Assembly: GCF_014191725.1 (NCBI RefSeq)
Contig: NZ_JACHWZ010000011.1
Coordinates: 62,001-126,000 of the forward strand
Direction: 5' to 3'
DNA: 64,000 bases
Origin: Microbulbifer rhizosphaerae
Lineage (GTDB): Bacteria; Pseudomonadota; Gammaproteobacteria; Pseudomonadales; Cellvibrionaceae
Every line of letters starts with the position of its first letter. Position 1 is the stretch's first letter. Of this stretch, positions 25,980-33,855 are shown one piece after another. The notes under the pieces were generated by a model, which was given only the letters and a program-made list of their open reading frames with translations, made no database searches and had not been told where the DNA came from. The translations under genes were made by a program, and so were the position numbers.

Positions 25980-26945
25980 CTATTCGTCGTACTCGCCCGT
26001 TATGAGGGCCATGGCCAGCTTCTCGCTGAACTGTCCAGCGGGGATGCCCTCGCCGTAGTTGCAGCTGCCGTCGGAGTCACCGGGGACCTTCAGCCACAGC
26101 ACCGCGTCGGCCGGGCCTTCGGGGGTATACCTGGAGTGCTTGCCCAGCCTGGCGCCCCTGGGATTGCACCAGTTGTTCTCGCTGGTGTCGGTCTTGCCGG
26201 CGCCGTTGCGGCTGGTGTCGACCACATAGCCGGCCCTGGTGCCGAGGAAGTAGTTGATGGTTCCGGCCCGGTCGTAGGACTTGTAGGTCTCGTAGTGGTT
26301 GGAGACATTGAGGGCGAAGCCGTCGATCTTATCCACGCCGGCCTCCTGGAGGGCGGCGGCGATGGAGGAGGCATCGCCGGGCCATTCGGCGTTGCCCGCG
26401 TCAAGGTAGACCTGGGCGTTGGTCGCCTTGGTGGCCAGGGAGTTCACCGCGTAGGCCAGCAGTTCCTGGCGGGCGGGCTTGTCGATGTTGCCGCACACCA
26501 GGTATTGGGTGAGGGCGTCCGGTTCGAGGACGACGAGGGCCTTGCGGTCGCCGATAGCCGAGGCGAAGTCGTCGATCCAGGCCTTATAGGATTGCTTCGA
26601 ACTCGCACCGCCGTTGGACTCGCCGCCGCAGTCGCGCTGGTACATGTTGTAGGCCACCACGATCGGGATCTGTCCGGCCGCCGCGGCGTCGGAGACGTAC
26701 TCCCCAACCGGTTGCACGTCCCACGGCTGGTCGTGCTGGGTGCCGTACCACTTGCCGCCGGCCTGTTCGGCAATATAAGTCTTGATGGTCTCGGCGTTGG
26801 CGCTGCCGCCGTTCAGCCCCACCCACTTGTAGGCGTTGGAGCCGGGGTCGGTGTAGAACTCATTGACCGCCTGCGAGGTGTCGTTTGAATGAGATTCTCC
26901 TGCGAATACGCTAAGGAAAATTAACAATAGAATAGAAATTTTCAT
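25980..26945 (-). CDS. GH6 endoglucanase, actinobacterial type, without CBM
   Basis: 321-residue secreted inverting cellulase. The signal MKISILLLIFLSVFAGESHSN is encoded by AT-rich codons, whereas the mature enzyme is GC-rich. The single GH6 domain holds WVGLNGGSANAETIKTYI, the YNMYQRDCGGESNGG loop (Asp105), the catalytic-acid motif VVLEPDAL (Asp143), VYLDAGNAEWPGDA, and the C-terminal DAVLWLKVPGDSDGSC. The sequence is much closer to Streptomyces/Micromonospora endoglucanases than to the second GH6 of this window (54372-56135). No CBM or linker is present, in contrast to most CAZymes here. An attC-like palindrome ends about 15 bases before its start, consistent with arrival as a cassette (inference). 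Confidence 0.88.
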   Translation of the reverse strand: MKISILLLIFLSVFAGESHSNDTSQAVNEFYTDPGSNAYKWVGLNGGSANAETIKTYIAEQAGGKWYGTQHDQPWDVQPVGEYVSDAAAAGQIPIVVAYNMYQRDCGGESNGGASSKQSYKAWIDDFASAIGDRKALVVLEPDALTQYLVCGNIDKPARQELLAYAVNSLATKATNAQVYLDAGNAEWPGDASSIAAALQEAGVDKIDGFALNVSNHYETYKSYDRAGTINYFLGTRAGYVVDTSRNGAGKTDTSENNWCNPRGARLGKHSRYTPEGPADAVLWLKVPGDSDGSCNYGEGIPAGQFSEKLAMALITGEYDE

Positions 26946-26959
26946 TTATTCACCTGTGT

Positions 26960-27057
26960 GCGTAACGCCCGGTTTTTTTTGGGGCGGACTTGGAGCTGCG
27001 AAGCAGCGGAAAGGCCGTCCCGGCCCCGAAGGGGCGACAACAGCCGTTTGTTAGTGC
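26960..27057. other. attC-like palindrome (integron recombination site candidate)
   Basis: Outer arms CGTAACGCCCGG (26961-26972) and CCGTTTGTTAGTG (27044-27056) are imperfect inverse copies sharing TAAC-N3-CGG. Inner arms GGGGCGGACTT and the GGCCGTCCCGGCCCC stretch also pair, with GCTGCGAAGCAGC as the tip. This two-box, imperfectly symmetric layout is the attC hallmark. A second GCCCAAC core (27069-27075) follows without a partner. Confidence 0.5.
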
Positions 27058-27140
27058 GTCTTATGCACGCCCAACAAATTTCGAAAGCGGTTCGCCAAGG
27101 ATGCCAGGAATAGTGCGATACGAGGCCTCCCAGATCCCCT

Positions 27141-27284
27141 TTACCTATTGACGGTGGCTTGAGCTGAGGCTGTGGACGGTATCAATACTGATGGCACCGT
27201 GACGGCACCTGTAACCATAAGGGCGCGCGACAGAATCTGACGGCGAGTGAGAAGCGTTGGCTCGTCTGAGGAATGCGTTGACAT
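27141..27284 (-). pseudogene. Truncated copy of the twin-arginine signal gene
   Basis: A 47-codon frame from ATG 27284 encodes a complete twin-arginine-like signal (LLTRRQILSRALMVTGAVTV, then TASAQATVN) and stops at once. It is the duplicate of the first 48 codons of the gene at 23517-24389, the rest being lost. The duplicated promoter lies upstream (to 27438). It probably yields no functional protein. Confidence 0.65.
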
Positions 27285-27438
27285 GACGGTGTATCCTTTT
27301 TTAGGAATATTTTATACCGCATAGATTATTCTGAACGAATATTTTATCATCGTGATTGTCTTTCAGTCACTTGTCAAGTTTTTGGACTATGGATCTTGGC
27401 AGGAGGGGTGAAGGTGTTAATCAGTTCAAATTCGAGTC
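27146..27438 (-). repeat. Promoter plus signal-peptide segment, truncated-gene copy
   Basis: Second copy of the 24245-24543 segment, about 2.9 kb away in direct orientation and ending at the same TTCAAATTCGAGTC sequence. The surrounding 26946-27756 interval holds this copy, the attC-like site, an unfilled spacer and the REP-containing repeat at 27512-27712. Confidence 0.75.
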
Positions 27439-27511
27439 GAGGTCACCGTACCCAATTAGCATGGGGCATAACGGCCTCTCAGAAAGCCTCTGGGAGGCTT
27501 TCTTGCATTTC

Positions 27512-27712
27512 GATGAATCTGAAGTCCGGACAGAGGAAGGGTTTCTGGATTGGATGGCGCTCCCGCACCATGCCTCAGCTGTCGCTGTTCTAGCTACGAC
27601 GCTGTTGAGTTAAGACTTGGCACCCTTCTGTAGGAGCCTGCTTGCAGGCGAACAGGAACGGAGCTCCGCAGTCGTTCGCCTGCAAGCAGGCTCCTACAAA
27701 AGTGGCTTGTCC
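27512..27712. repeat. Flanking repeat copy A with GTAGGAGCCTGCTTGCAGGCGAAC hairpin
   Basis: Begins GAATCTGAAGTCCGGA.A, includes GGATTGGATGGCGCTCC, and ends with a perfect 24-bp inverted repeat (27630-27653 and 27674-27697). The same order of elements recurs at about 39000-39246 in the same orientation, flanking the peptidase and the defence island. Confidence 0.65.
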
Positions 27713-27756
27713 GGGTCAATGGCGCGAAAATGGCGGCAATCGCTGTCTGCATCGGG

Positions 27757-30700
27757 TTACCACCAGGGGCTGTAACCGTCATTCGGGTGAGGCACCACTG
27801 CCAGCAGCGGCCGGTTGTCGATGCCCCGGAATTCGATGCCGCCGATGGCCCAGCCGGTTTCAATCGCGTCATGCGGCGTGGCCATGTAATAAAGATTCGC
27901 CTGGAAGCGGATCAGCACGGTCTGACCGGCATACGCCAGACCCAGATTCAGATTGGTTCTTGTCATCGCGGGATATTCCGGCGATACCTCGGTAAATTCC
28001 ATATTGGCGACATCGAGAATGTACCAGGATTCGCCGCCGTCGGTACTGATCTCCACGAAACCGTTGCCCCGCACTTCGTAGCGGGGGTCCCGGAAGTCCC
28101 AGGCATGCTTGAGCAGGATTTCGAAATCCCGGTTGGCGCTGACTTTCAGCGGCGGTGAGATGAGGTAACCCCGGAAGCCGGCATTGCGGCTCATGGCCCG
28201 GTACACCGGGGTCCCGTCGAGTTCGCCGCGTTCCCATTTCACATCGGCCAACAGCGATCCGTATTCCCCAAGTTCGCGTGCCGTCTCCCAGGCGGCGAAG
28301 GTTTCCTCGAAATTGAGCCTATCGGACCTGCTGTTACGCTTAATGTCGTAGTTGACAAATGTCCGGTCCCTGAAGATGTGTTGCGGATAGGTCGGCCCTG
28401 AATAGTGGCTGATCATGATGCGTATCTGACGCGCTTCATGGACACCCGCCTTGTCTATGGTGCCGGCAATCGGCAGCGCGAAGTGTGCGCGCTGGCCCGG
28501 TTGTATGGCGGGGAAGTCGAACGGCCCCTGGGTGAGGAAGTGGCCCTCGTCGAATTCGAGCTGCACGTAAAATTTTGCATCCTCCACTTTCCGGAACCCG
28601 GTATTTCGCGCTGTCATTTTCACCAGCGGCAGTTCGCCGTTATCCCAGATGCCGTCGCCGTCCCTGCCATACCCCCGGTCGGTAACCTGGATGTTCGTGA
28701 CGGTTAGGGCGGCTTCGCCCTGGTGAAAGCTTTCCTGCACGCCGGCGTTGTCGGACGCGTCGCGCGCAGGTGCCCGTGCGCCGGCGCCCATGCCGCGACG
28801 GGCGAACGCCCGCTGCACAATCCTGTAATCACTCAAGTCCGAAGCCCGCACCACGGCCAGTAATGCGTCCCGCGCCTCCAGGAAGGTCGGGTTTTCGGGG
28901 GTGGCTTTCATGCCGGCCACCAGGTACTCGGCCATGCGGCGGCGTTTTTCGGCGAAGGGCAAGTCGCTGCGCTGCTCCAGCAAATCGTGATAGGCCTCCC
29001 AAAGAGTGACGGCCCAGACTTCGCCAGCGCTGTGATACTCGGCATTAAACAGCGAACGTCCCTTCCAGTCGAAGAAAGGCAGCCCGGCCGGCAGGGCTAC
29101 GCCGTGCTCGATGTGACGGAAAGTCAGCGGATTGCGGGTCATGTCGACGGACAGTGGATACCGCCGGATGCCGTAATAGTAGCTGTCCTCGGGCGCGCCG
29201 ACGCCGTCATAATAGTCGAGCTCGTAATCCCGGTTGTAATAGACACCGACCGCGTAGGTGCCGTCCCAGGCTTTGGCGCCGGCGGGCAGTCCGTCCGACG
29301 CTTCAACGGTCAGGAAGTGACCGATGAAATCCGACCAGCCTTCATTCAGGCCGGCACCCTGAATGTTGCCCATATAGATGCCGGCAGCGACCAGGCGGCG
29401 TACCATGTAATGCGTCCATTCGTGACCGATGACGGCCAGATCGAAAGATGCACCGCGGCGCGAGGTGCTGTAGCGGTTAAGACCGAGCCGCATGTTCGGC
29501 GAAATGCCGTCCTCCGGCGTGTAAATGAAAGTGCTGTAATATCCGGCGTGCACCAGCATCGGATCTCCATCCAGTCCGCCGCGGCCGAAATTATCCGCCT
29601 GGGCATTGCCGGCAGCCTCGTCAAAGCCGACGTCGTAAAACAGGTCGTGCAACCAGTTGTTGACGTAAAAGGCGTGCACGATCTTGGCATTGAGCTGCGG
29701 GCTGTCCGTCGGGACGGGATCAACCGGCGCGGGATCGGGATCGAGCGGATCCTGGAAATAGTCGTCCGGCGCATGCGCTACGTTATAGACGTAGTCGAAT
29801 ACGCCGGGCGCAGTCACCTTCGCGCGGAAATCGCCGTCCTGGGGCCGGTAGTCGGGACCGTCCTGTGGCGAATCGTAATCGCCTAGCGTACCTTCCGGCG
29901 TAATCAGCGAATTGAAGAAGGCATCCACATTGTTGCCCACCGTCTCGGTCGCGCCATCCGGCAGCCAGGGGTCGTTGTGCCGGTTCGACAACTCCGAGAC
30001 TTCCACCAGCGATTGAAGTGCCGGCGTCGTCGGCTTGTAACCGGTGGGCATGCCGCTCGGGTGGGGAAGGATACGGCCATAGGGATCGTCGTATGGATAG
30101 CCGTTCGCATCGCCGTAAATGCGATAATGGAAGGGTTCATAGTGGTGAATGTTATTAATCTTCCCCAGGATCGCGCCGTCGGTATCGACGTAATAGGTGG
30201 CGGCAACGGGCCGTCCGTCGACATCGACCATCGGTGGTATGTCGATACGGTAGGCGTCTACCAGCCGGCCCTTGTCGGACCAGATCACGCTGCGCGTTTC
30301 GATGGGGCGTGAAGGTGAGTTCTTAATCATTGCCGGTGCGCGCCACTGTTGTGCGCTATCCGTTTCTCCCTGCGGCTGCTGGCGCCCGCCGGTTACGTCG
30401 GCAATCAGCGCCGGGATCACATCCTCCGGTGATTTGACGTAGGCGGATTTCGCCAACTGCAGCCCCGCATCTTCCGACTCCGGGATCTCCGCCATATGAT
30501 CGAAGCCGCCGGTCACCGCCGTAACGCCGCCCGCGCGGTTCATCACGATATTGAAATGCTGGCCGATCACCGGTGAACCGTTAAAGATGCGCTGTATCCG
30601 CAGAATTATCGGCCCCTGCCCCGTGTCGTGTGCCAGCGACAGTTTCCAGTCGGTCGGCGCGCCGGAGAGGTCGAGTCCGGTGTTTTGCAGAAACTGCGCC

Positions 30701-31014
30701 AAACCGGGAGCGTCGGCCAGCCTGGAATTCCGGTTCGGATGAATCAGCGACAGGGACACCCCGTCGTCGTCGAACAGCAATAGTGTACGGCCGGCAAAAT
30801 CCGGCTCGGTCCACTGCCCGCTGTTGGAAGGAGGGTCAGCCGGAATACTGCTGGAGCCCACCCCTGGATCGGCATTGCAGGGCGCTATGCCCTTCCCCGT
30901 ACAGCCGATTGGCTCTATTGCCAATTTGGACGGGTCGACGGTTATGAAATCGGCCGAAAGGCCGGGCACGGATATGAACAGGAACGCCAGTGACAGGCAG
31001 ACAATACGGCGCAT
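27757..31014 (-). CDS. Secreted M36 (fungalysin-type) metallopeptidase
   Basis: 1085 residues from ATG 31014, which has AAGGAG 8 bases upstream. Signal peptide (MRRIVCLSLAFLFISVPGLSA), a long propeptide (FTP-like inhibitory region, VIGQHFNIVMNRAGGVTAVTGG), then the catalytic domain with GHEWTH (His531, Glu532, His535) and the downstream Glu in LNEGWSDFIGH. These are the zinc ligands and catalytic Glu of family M36. The C-terminal 300 residues are beta-rich, perhaps for substrate or surface binding (FEETFAAWETARELGEY...WAIGGIEFRG). It would degrade extracellular protein. Length is large for the family because of the C-terminal extension. No linked immunity or secretion gene is present. Confidence 0.88.
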   Translation of the reverse strand: MRRIVCLSLAFLFISVPGLSADFITVDPSKLAIEPIGCTGKGIAPCNADPGVGSSSIPADPPSNSGQWTEPDFAGRTLLLFDDDGVSLSLIHPNRNSRLADAPGLAQFLQNTGLDLSGAPTDWKLSLAHDTGQGPIILRIQRIFNGSPVIGQHFNIVMNRAGGVTAVTGGFDHMAEIPESEDAGLQLAKSAYVKSPEDVIPALIADVTGGRQQPQGETDSAQQWRAPAMIKNSPSRPIETRSVIWSDKGRLVDAYRIDIPPMVDVDGRPVAATYYVDTDGAILGKINNIHHYEPFHYRIYGDANGYPYDDPYGRILPHPSGMPTGYKPTTPALQSLVEVSELSNRHNDPWLPDGATETVGNNVDAFFNSLITPEGTLGDYDSPQDGPDYRPQDGDFRAKVTAPGVFDYVYNVAHAPDDYFQDPLDPDPAPVDPVPTDSPQLNAKIVHAFYVNNWLHDLFYDVGFDEAAGNAQADNFGRGGLDGDPMLVHAGYYSTFIYTPEDGISPNMRLGLNRYSTSRRGASFDLAVIGHEWTHYMVRRLVAAGIYMGNIQGAGLNEGWSDFIGHFLTVEASDGLPAGAKAWDGTYAVGVYYNRDYELDYYDGVGAPEDSYYYGIRRYPLSVDMTRNPLTFRHIEHGVALPAGLPFFDWKGRSLFNAEYHSAGEVWAVTLWEAYHDLLEQRSDLPFAEKRRRMAEYLVAGMKATPENPTFLEARDALLAVVRASDLSDYRIVQRAFARRGMGAGARAPARDASDNAGVQESFHQGEAALTVTNIQVTDRGYGRDGDGIWDNGELPLVKMTARNTGFRKVEDAKFYVQLEFDEGHFLTQGPFDFPAIQPGQRAHFALPIAGTIDKAGVHEARQIRIMISHYSGPTYPQHIFRDRTFVNYDIKRNSRSDRLNFEETFAAWETARELGEYGSLLADVKWERGELDGTPVYRAMSRNAGFRGYLISPPLKVSANRDFEILLKHAWDFRDPRYEVRGNGFVEISTDGGESWYILDVANMEFTEVSPEYPAMTRTNLNLGLAYAGQTVLIRFQANLYYMATPHDAIETGWAIGGIEFRGIDNRPLLAVVPHPNDGYSPWW

Positions 31015-31338
31015 CAAAAACTCTCCTTGATTAGTCATGCCGCCAAGCACCGCGCGCTTTAATCGCGGCGATGCGGGGCAAAATGAAGCCGCTCGGTTTA
31101 CTACAAGAGAGCAGCGAAATTTAACTTAGAAGCTGTTTCATAGCTACAGCACGGTCGTCCACCGGTGCTAGAGTGGAATCCTCAACTATTACCTGTACAT
31201 TTCAGCTTCTAATTGACTACCGGTTCGGAAGAAAAGGATCTCGCTCTCCCGGGACACGCTGCATATACACCCCTGTACGCTCGTAATCGGCATCCCTGCC
31301 TCATACGCGGGAGAGGTTCACCACTCCCTGAAGTTTGA
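31015..31338. other. Boundary stretch before the AT-rich island
   Basis: No gene was found. GC content falls along this interval, and the island genes begin beyond it. A GAAGCTGTTTCATAGCTACAGC stretch at 31130-31151 has the look of insertion-sequence end DNA, but no matching partner was found. It should contain the promoter of the M36 gene. Confidence 0.4.
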
Positions 31339-31935
31339 TTAGGAAATTGTCTCTCTAAGTGAACCTAGCCACCTGAGGGAAATATTACCGGAATCATCAG
31401 TATCGAACTCTTTCGCTTTTTCTAGATTTGCCCTTGAACACTCAGAAACAGTCTCAATCTCACACTGGGAGTCCAGTATTGCAGCTATAGAAACGATAGA
31501 TTTGTAGTATGTTGCTTCTGAATTGAACAATTCAATCGCTCGATCTTCAAAATTTTCATCGATAAAATAAGCGGTAGCAACCAATTGTGGAGAAACCCAG
31601 CTACCTGCTTCAATTCTTTCCCAAAGCGCCGCTACAACCTTTTGACTATGAAATCCCAGAGCTACAAAAGCACACGCAATATTATGAAACCGCCAGTTTA
31701 CTGCGTGAAAAAGGTGGATTAAATCTAATTCAATCTGTTCTCTCGGGAATCCATCTAGCAGAGCGATCAACTTGTCTATTTCTTCTGAAACTTTATTGCC
31801 TCGCATAGAGAGAAAAGCAAGATAGTTTGTTTTGCTTACTCTTACAGAGCGCCCCTCATACTCTCCGTCTTCGAAAAATATAGTATTCAGAGCTTCATCT
31901 TCCAGCTCTCTATTTACTTTAAGTCTCTGGAACAT
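31339..31935 (-). CDS. Hypothetical protein of the AT-rich island
   Basis: 198 residues, no signal peptide or membrane segment, predicted mainly alpha-helical. It has no motif that I recognise: MFQRLKVNRELEDEALNTIF at the start, then IDKLIALLDGFPREQIELDL and ATAYFIDENFEDRAIELF. The pattern is compatible with an immunity or scaffold protein, but nothing specific supports that. It is AT-rich relative to the CAZyme genes. A GTTAGGT core lies 14-20 bases upstream of its start, which would fit an integron cassette junction. Confidence 0.55.
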   Translation of the reverse strand: MFQRLKVNRELEDEALNTIFFEDGEYEGRSVRVSKTNYLAFLSMRGNKVSEEIDKLIALLDGFPREQIELDLIHLFHAVNWRFHNIACAFVALGFHSQKVVAALWERIEAGSWVSPQLVATAYFIDENFEDRAIELFNSEATYYKSIVSIAAILDSQCEIETVSECSRANLEKAKEFDTDDSGNISLRWLGSLRETIS

Positions 31936-32252
31936 TCTCTTTACCTAACGAGGCTGTAGAAAAACTCCAGCCCACTTTCTGGTTATATTTTGCGCAAAAA
32001 ATAGTGCTCGCAACGCCATAAAGTTGATATGATCTCATTCATCCAAAAATTTCATGGCTATCCTACGGCAAATAAACTAGATCAGCATTTTGGCACAGTG
32101 ACTGCCTCAAGCTGTCTCACCGAGGCACTTACTTACAATGAGAGATGGTTAAAGCGCATCCCATGACTAAATACGGAGAACCGCCAGCGGGAGGGGGCCC
32201 TCCTGTCGTATTGCAAGAATTGCCGCGCGAATTTACGACTCTTATTAATTTC
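31936..32252. other. Gap with possible cassette-end sequence
   Basis: On the minus strand this reads ATATAACC, a short GGCTG...CAGCC stem, then CCTCGTTAGGT close to the next gene start, a partial match to an attC right end. No open frame of interest. The rest shows nothing recognisable. Confidence 0.35.
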
Positions 32253-32486
32253 TCACAGTAATTCGCGAGAAAAATTTACTATATTGTTACCGTACTCATT
32301 TATAGCTCTTTCTCTGAGAGGCTTTAATAGCAAGCGCAGCTCGATCAATTCGTTTCCAATATCCGCAATTTCATCTTCATTATCGGAAGTCTCACAAATA
32401 GCACTCTTACGGGCCTCCATTTCAGTCAGGGCTTCGAGAACAATCTTTAATTCAGATTGTGCCAACTCTAAATGAAAATTACTCAT
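32253..32486 (-). CDS. Tsi2-like immunity/antitoxin candidate (77 aa)
   Basis: 77 residues, acidic, predicted as two long helices (ELAQSELKIVLEALTEMEARK and EIADIGNELIELRLLLKPLRE). Pseudomonas aeruginosa Tsi2 is also 77 residues and is an acidic helical hairpin that sits as the second gene after its toxin. Here the start codon overlaps the stop of the Tse2-like gene by ATGA, the same order and coupling. Sequence identity is low, so the assignment rests on size, composition and context. Probable role: neutralising the upstream toxin in the cytosol. Confidence 0.5.
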   Translation of the reverse strand: MSNFHLELAQSELKIVLEALTEMEARKSAICETSDNEDEIADIGNELIELRLLLKPLRERAINEYGNNIVNFSRELL

Positions 32487-32860
32487 ACCACTTTACCTTC
32501 TTTCTTAAATACGCGAGTAGCTTTGAGAGCCATTTCTTCCAACAAGCCCTTGTATTTGTCTATGGGCATATTCTGAGTTGGAGCTATGCAAAAATGATGC
32601 GGCTTATCCTGGACCAGTTTGAGACCAAATGGCGGTTGCGTATTAGGAGGAAACCGCCACACCCAACCAGTCATTGGCGACTCATTAATACCATCCGTAT
32701 CAAACACACTAATACCTTTCCCATTGGCCCTTATCACCGTTATGCCGTTTATCTCTATCGTATCCACATCCCTTGAACGAACATTTGACAATTTAGAACT
32801 GCTCGAATTACCCAGCCGAAAAAGCTCTTCCGGAAGTATAAAAAACTCTTTTGGAAACAT
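32483..32860 (-). CDS. Tse2-like ADP-ribosyltransferase-fold toxin candidate
   Basis: 125 residues from ATG 32860, supported by AAAGGAG upstream. The ordered motifs LFRLG, NGKGISVFDTDG, PPFGLKLVQDKPHHFCIAPT and a C-terminal amphipathic helix (IDKYKGLLEEMALKATRVFK) follow the same sequence order as P. aeruginosa Tse2 (LYRAV, GGTSVFDRAG, PPDLKVKQD, ATHYTIMPA, MYREVLMGHLDNFV). Tse2 is a cytotoxin related to ADP-ribosyltransferases and is a type VI secretion effector there. No secretion genes are near, so it is more likely a chromosomal toxin-antitoxin partner or a cassette-borne unit. No experimental support. Confidence 0.5.
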   Translation of the reverse strand: MFPKEFFILPEELFRLGNSSSSKLSNVRSRDVDTIEINGITVIRANGKGISVFDTDGINESPMTGWVWRFPPNTQPPFGLKLVQDKPHHFCIAPTQNMPIDKYKGLLEEMALKATRVFKKEGKVV

Positions 32861-32908
32861 GACCATCTCCTTTGTTCAATGAAAGTTAACGAGTAAACTG
32901 GTTACTCT

Positions 32909-33694
32909 CTAAGTGTCCGTACTTGGCAACGTGGTAGTGCTAAAACCGTTATCTACATGTAGTACTTGACCTGTTACCGCCGAAGCAAAATTGCTTGCTA
33001 AGAATGCAGCGCTATTTCCGACTTCTTCAATAGTAACGCAGCGCCCCAATGGCGCTGACTTTTCAAACTGAGTGAGCATTTTCCGGAAGTTTGAGATTCC
33101 TGCTGCCGCGAGCGTTCTGATTGGACCTGCGGATATAGCGTTCACCCGAATACTACTTTTACCCAAGCTAGCTGCCATAAAGCGGACATTGGCTTCCAAT
33201 GAAGCCTTGGCAAGCCCCATCACGTTATAGTTGGGCATGGATCTCTCTGCGCCCAGATAGCTTAGGGTGATCAAAGAGGATTCATCATTCAAATATGGGC
33301 GAGCTGCCTTAGCCATCGCTGCGAAGCTATAGGAACTTATGTCATGGGCTACTTTGAAGCCCTCCCTTGTGACGCAGTCCAAATAGTCACCGTCAAGTTG
33401 CTCTGCCGGAGCGAAAGCAATTGCATGAATAAACCCGTCGAACTTAGGCCAATTCTGCGAAAGATTCTTGAATAGGTCTTCAATTTGCTCATCTGAAGAC
33501 ACATCGCATGGATACAGCAGATTTGACTCACACCGTCCCGCAACCGCTTCTACGCGGCTCTTCAATTTATCATTAAGGTAGGTAAAAGCTAGTTCAGCAC
33601 CTTCTCTATATAGGGCATCAGCTATCCCAGTGGCGATAGATCTCTCACTAGCTATTCCTGCTACCAATATCTTTTTACCTTCCAAAATTGCCAT
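32909..33694 (-). CDS. fabI: Enoyl-ACP reductase FabI (NADH-dependent)
   Basis: 261 residues, SDR fold. Enoyl-ACP reductase reduces the trans-2 double bond in the last step of the fatty-acid elongation cycle. It shows the SDR start [22 protein letters not shown] and the active-site residues Tyr146 (SYLGAERS), Tyr156 and Lys163 ([10 protein letters not shown]), at the same numbering as E. coli FabI. The codon use is AT-rich, like its island neighbours rather than the CAZymes. FabI genes normally sit elsewhere in the chromosome, so this is likely a second, acquired copy. One possible benefit is tolerance to FabI inhibitors such as triclosan (inferred). It is flanked by the toxin pair and by an attC-like site. 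Confidence 0.92.
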   Translation of the reverse strand: MAILEGKKILVAGIASERSIATGIADALYREGAELAFTYLNDKLKSRVEAVAGRCESNLLYPCDVSSDEQIEDLFKNLSQNWPKFDGFIHAIAFAPAEQLDGDYLDCVTREGFKVAHDISSYSFAAMAKAARPYLNDESSLITLSYLGAERSMPNYNVMGLAKASLEANVRFMAASLGKSSIRVNAISAGPIRTLAAAGISNFRKMLTQFEKSAPLGRCVTIEEVGNSAAFLASNFASAVTGQVLHVDNGFSTTTLPSTDT

Positions 33695-33734
33695 TTACTT
33701 ACCTTGTATTGCTAGTTGTACGAAATTTTTACTC

Positions 33735-33800
33735 TCGTAACGGCATTCACAACCCACGCTGCACAGCGTAGTTTGCATCCGAACAAGCGCCTTGTTACGC
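33735..33800. other. attC-like palindrome between FabI and the DUF4062 gene
   Basis: CGTAACGGCATTCAC (from 33736) faces an inverse CGTAACAAGGCGCTTGTTCGG (ending 33800); the tip is ACGCTG-CA-CAGCGT. On the minus strand this gives CGTAACAAGGCGCTTGTTCGG, GATGCAAAC and finally GCCGTTACG. That matches the usual attC order of two box pairs with a mismatch-bearing stem. The terminal cores deviate from strict GTTRRRY. Confidence 0.5.
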
Positions 33801-33855
33801 ACAAACATCAGAATCAATCAATCAAGGCTGTTGGACTAATCTGTGGGGAGCTTTG

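Noticed and set aside
27356-27613. 85-codon plus-strand frame
   Set aside because: It runs through the promoter duplicate and the flanking repeat; similar sequence at 39 kb does not keep the frame.
32880-32909. GTAAC...GTTAACT pair after fabI as an attC site
   Set aside because: The whole dyad is under 30 bp and has no second box pair; too short for attC.
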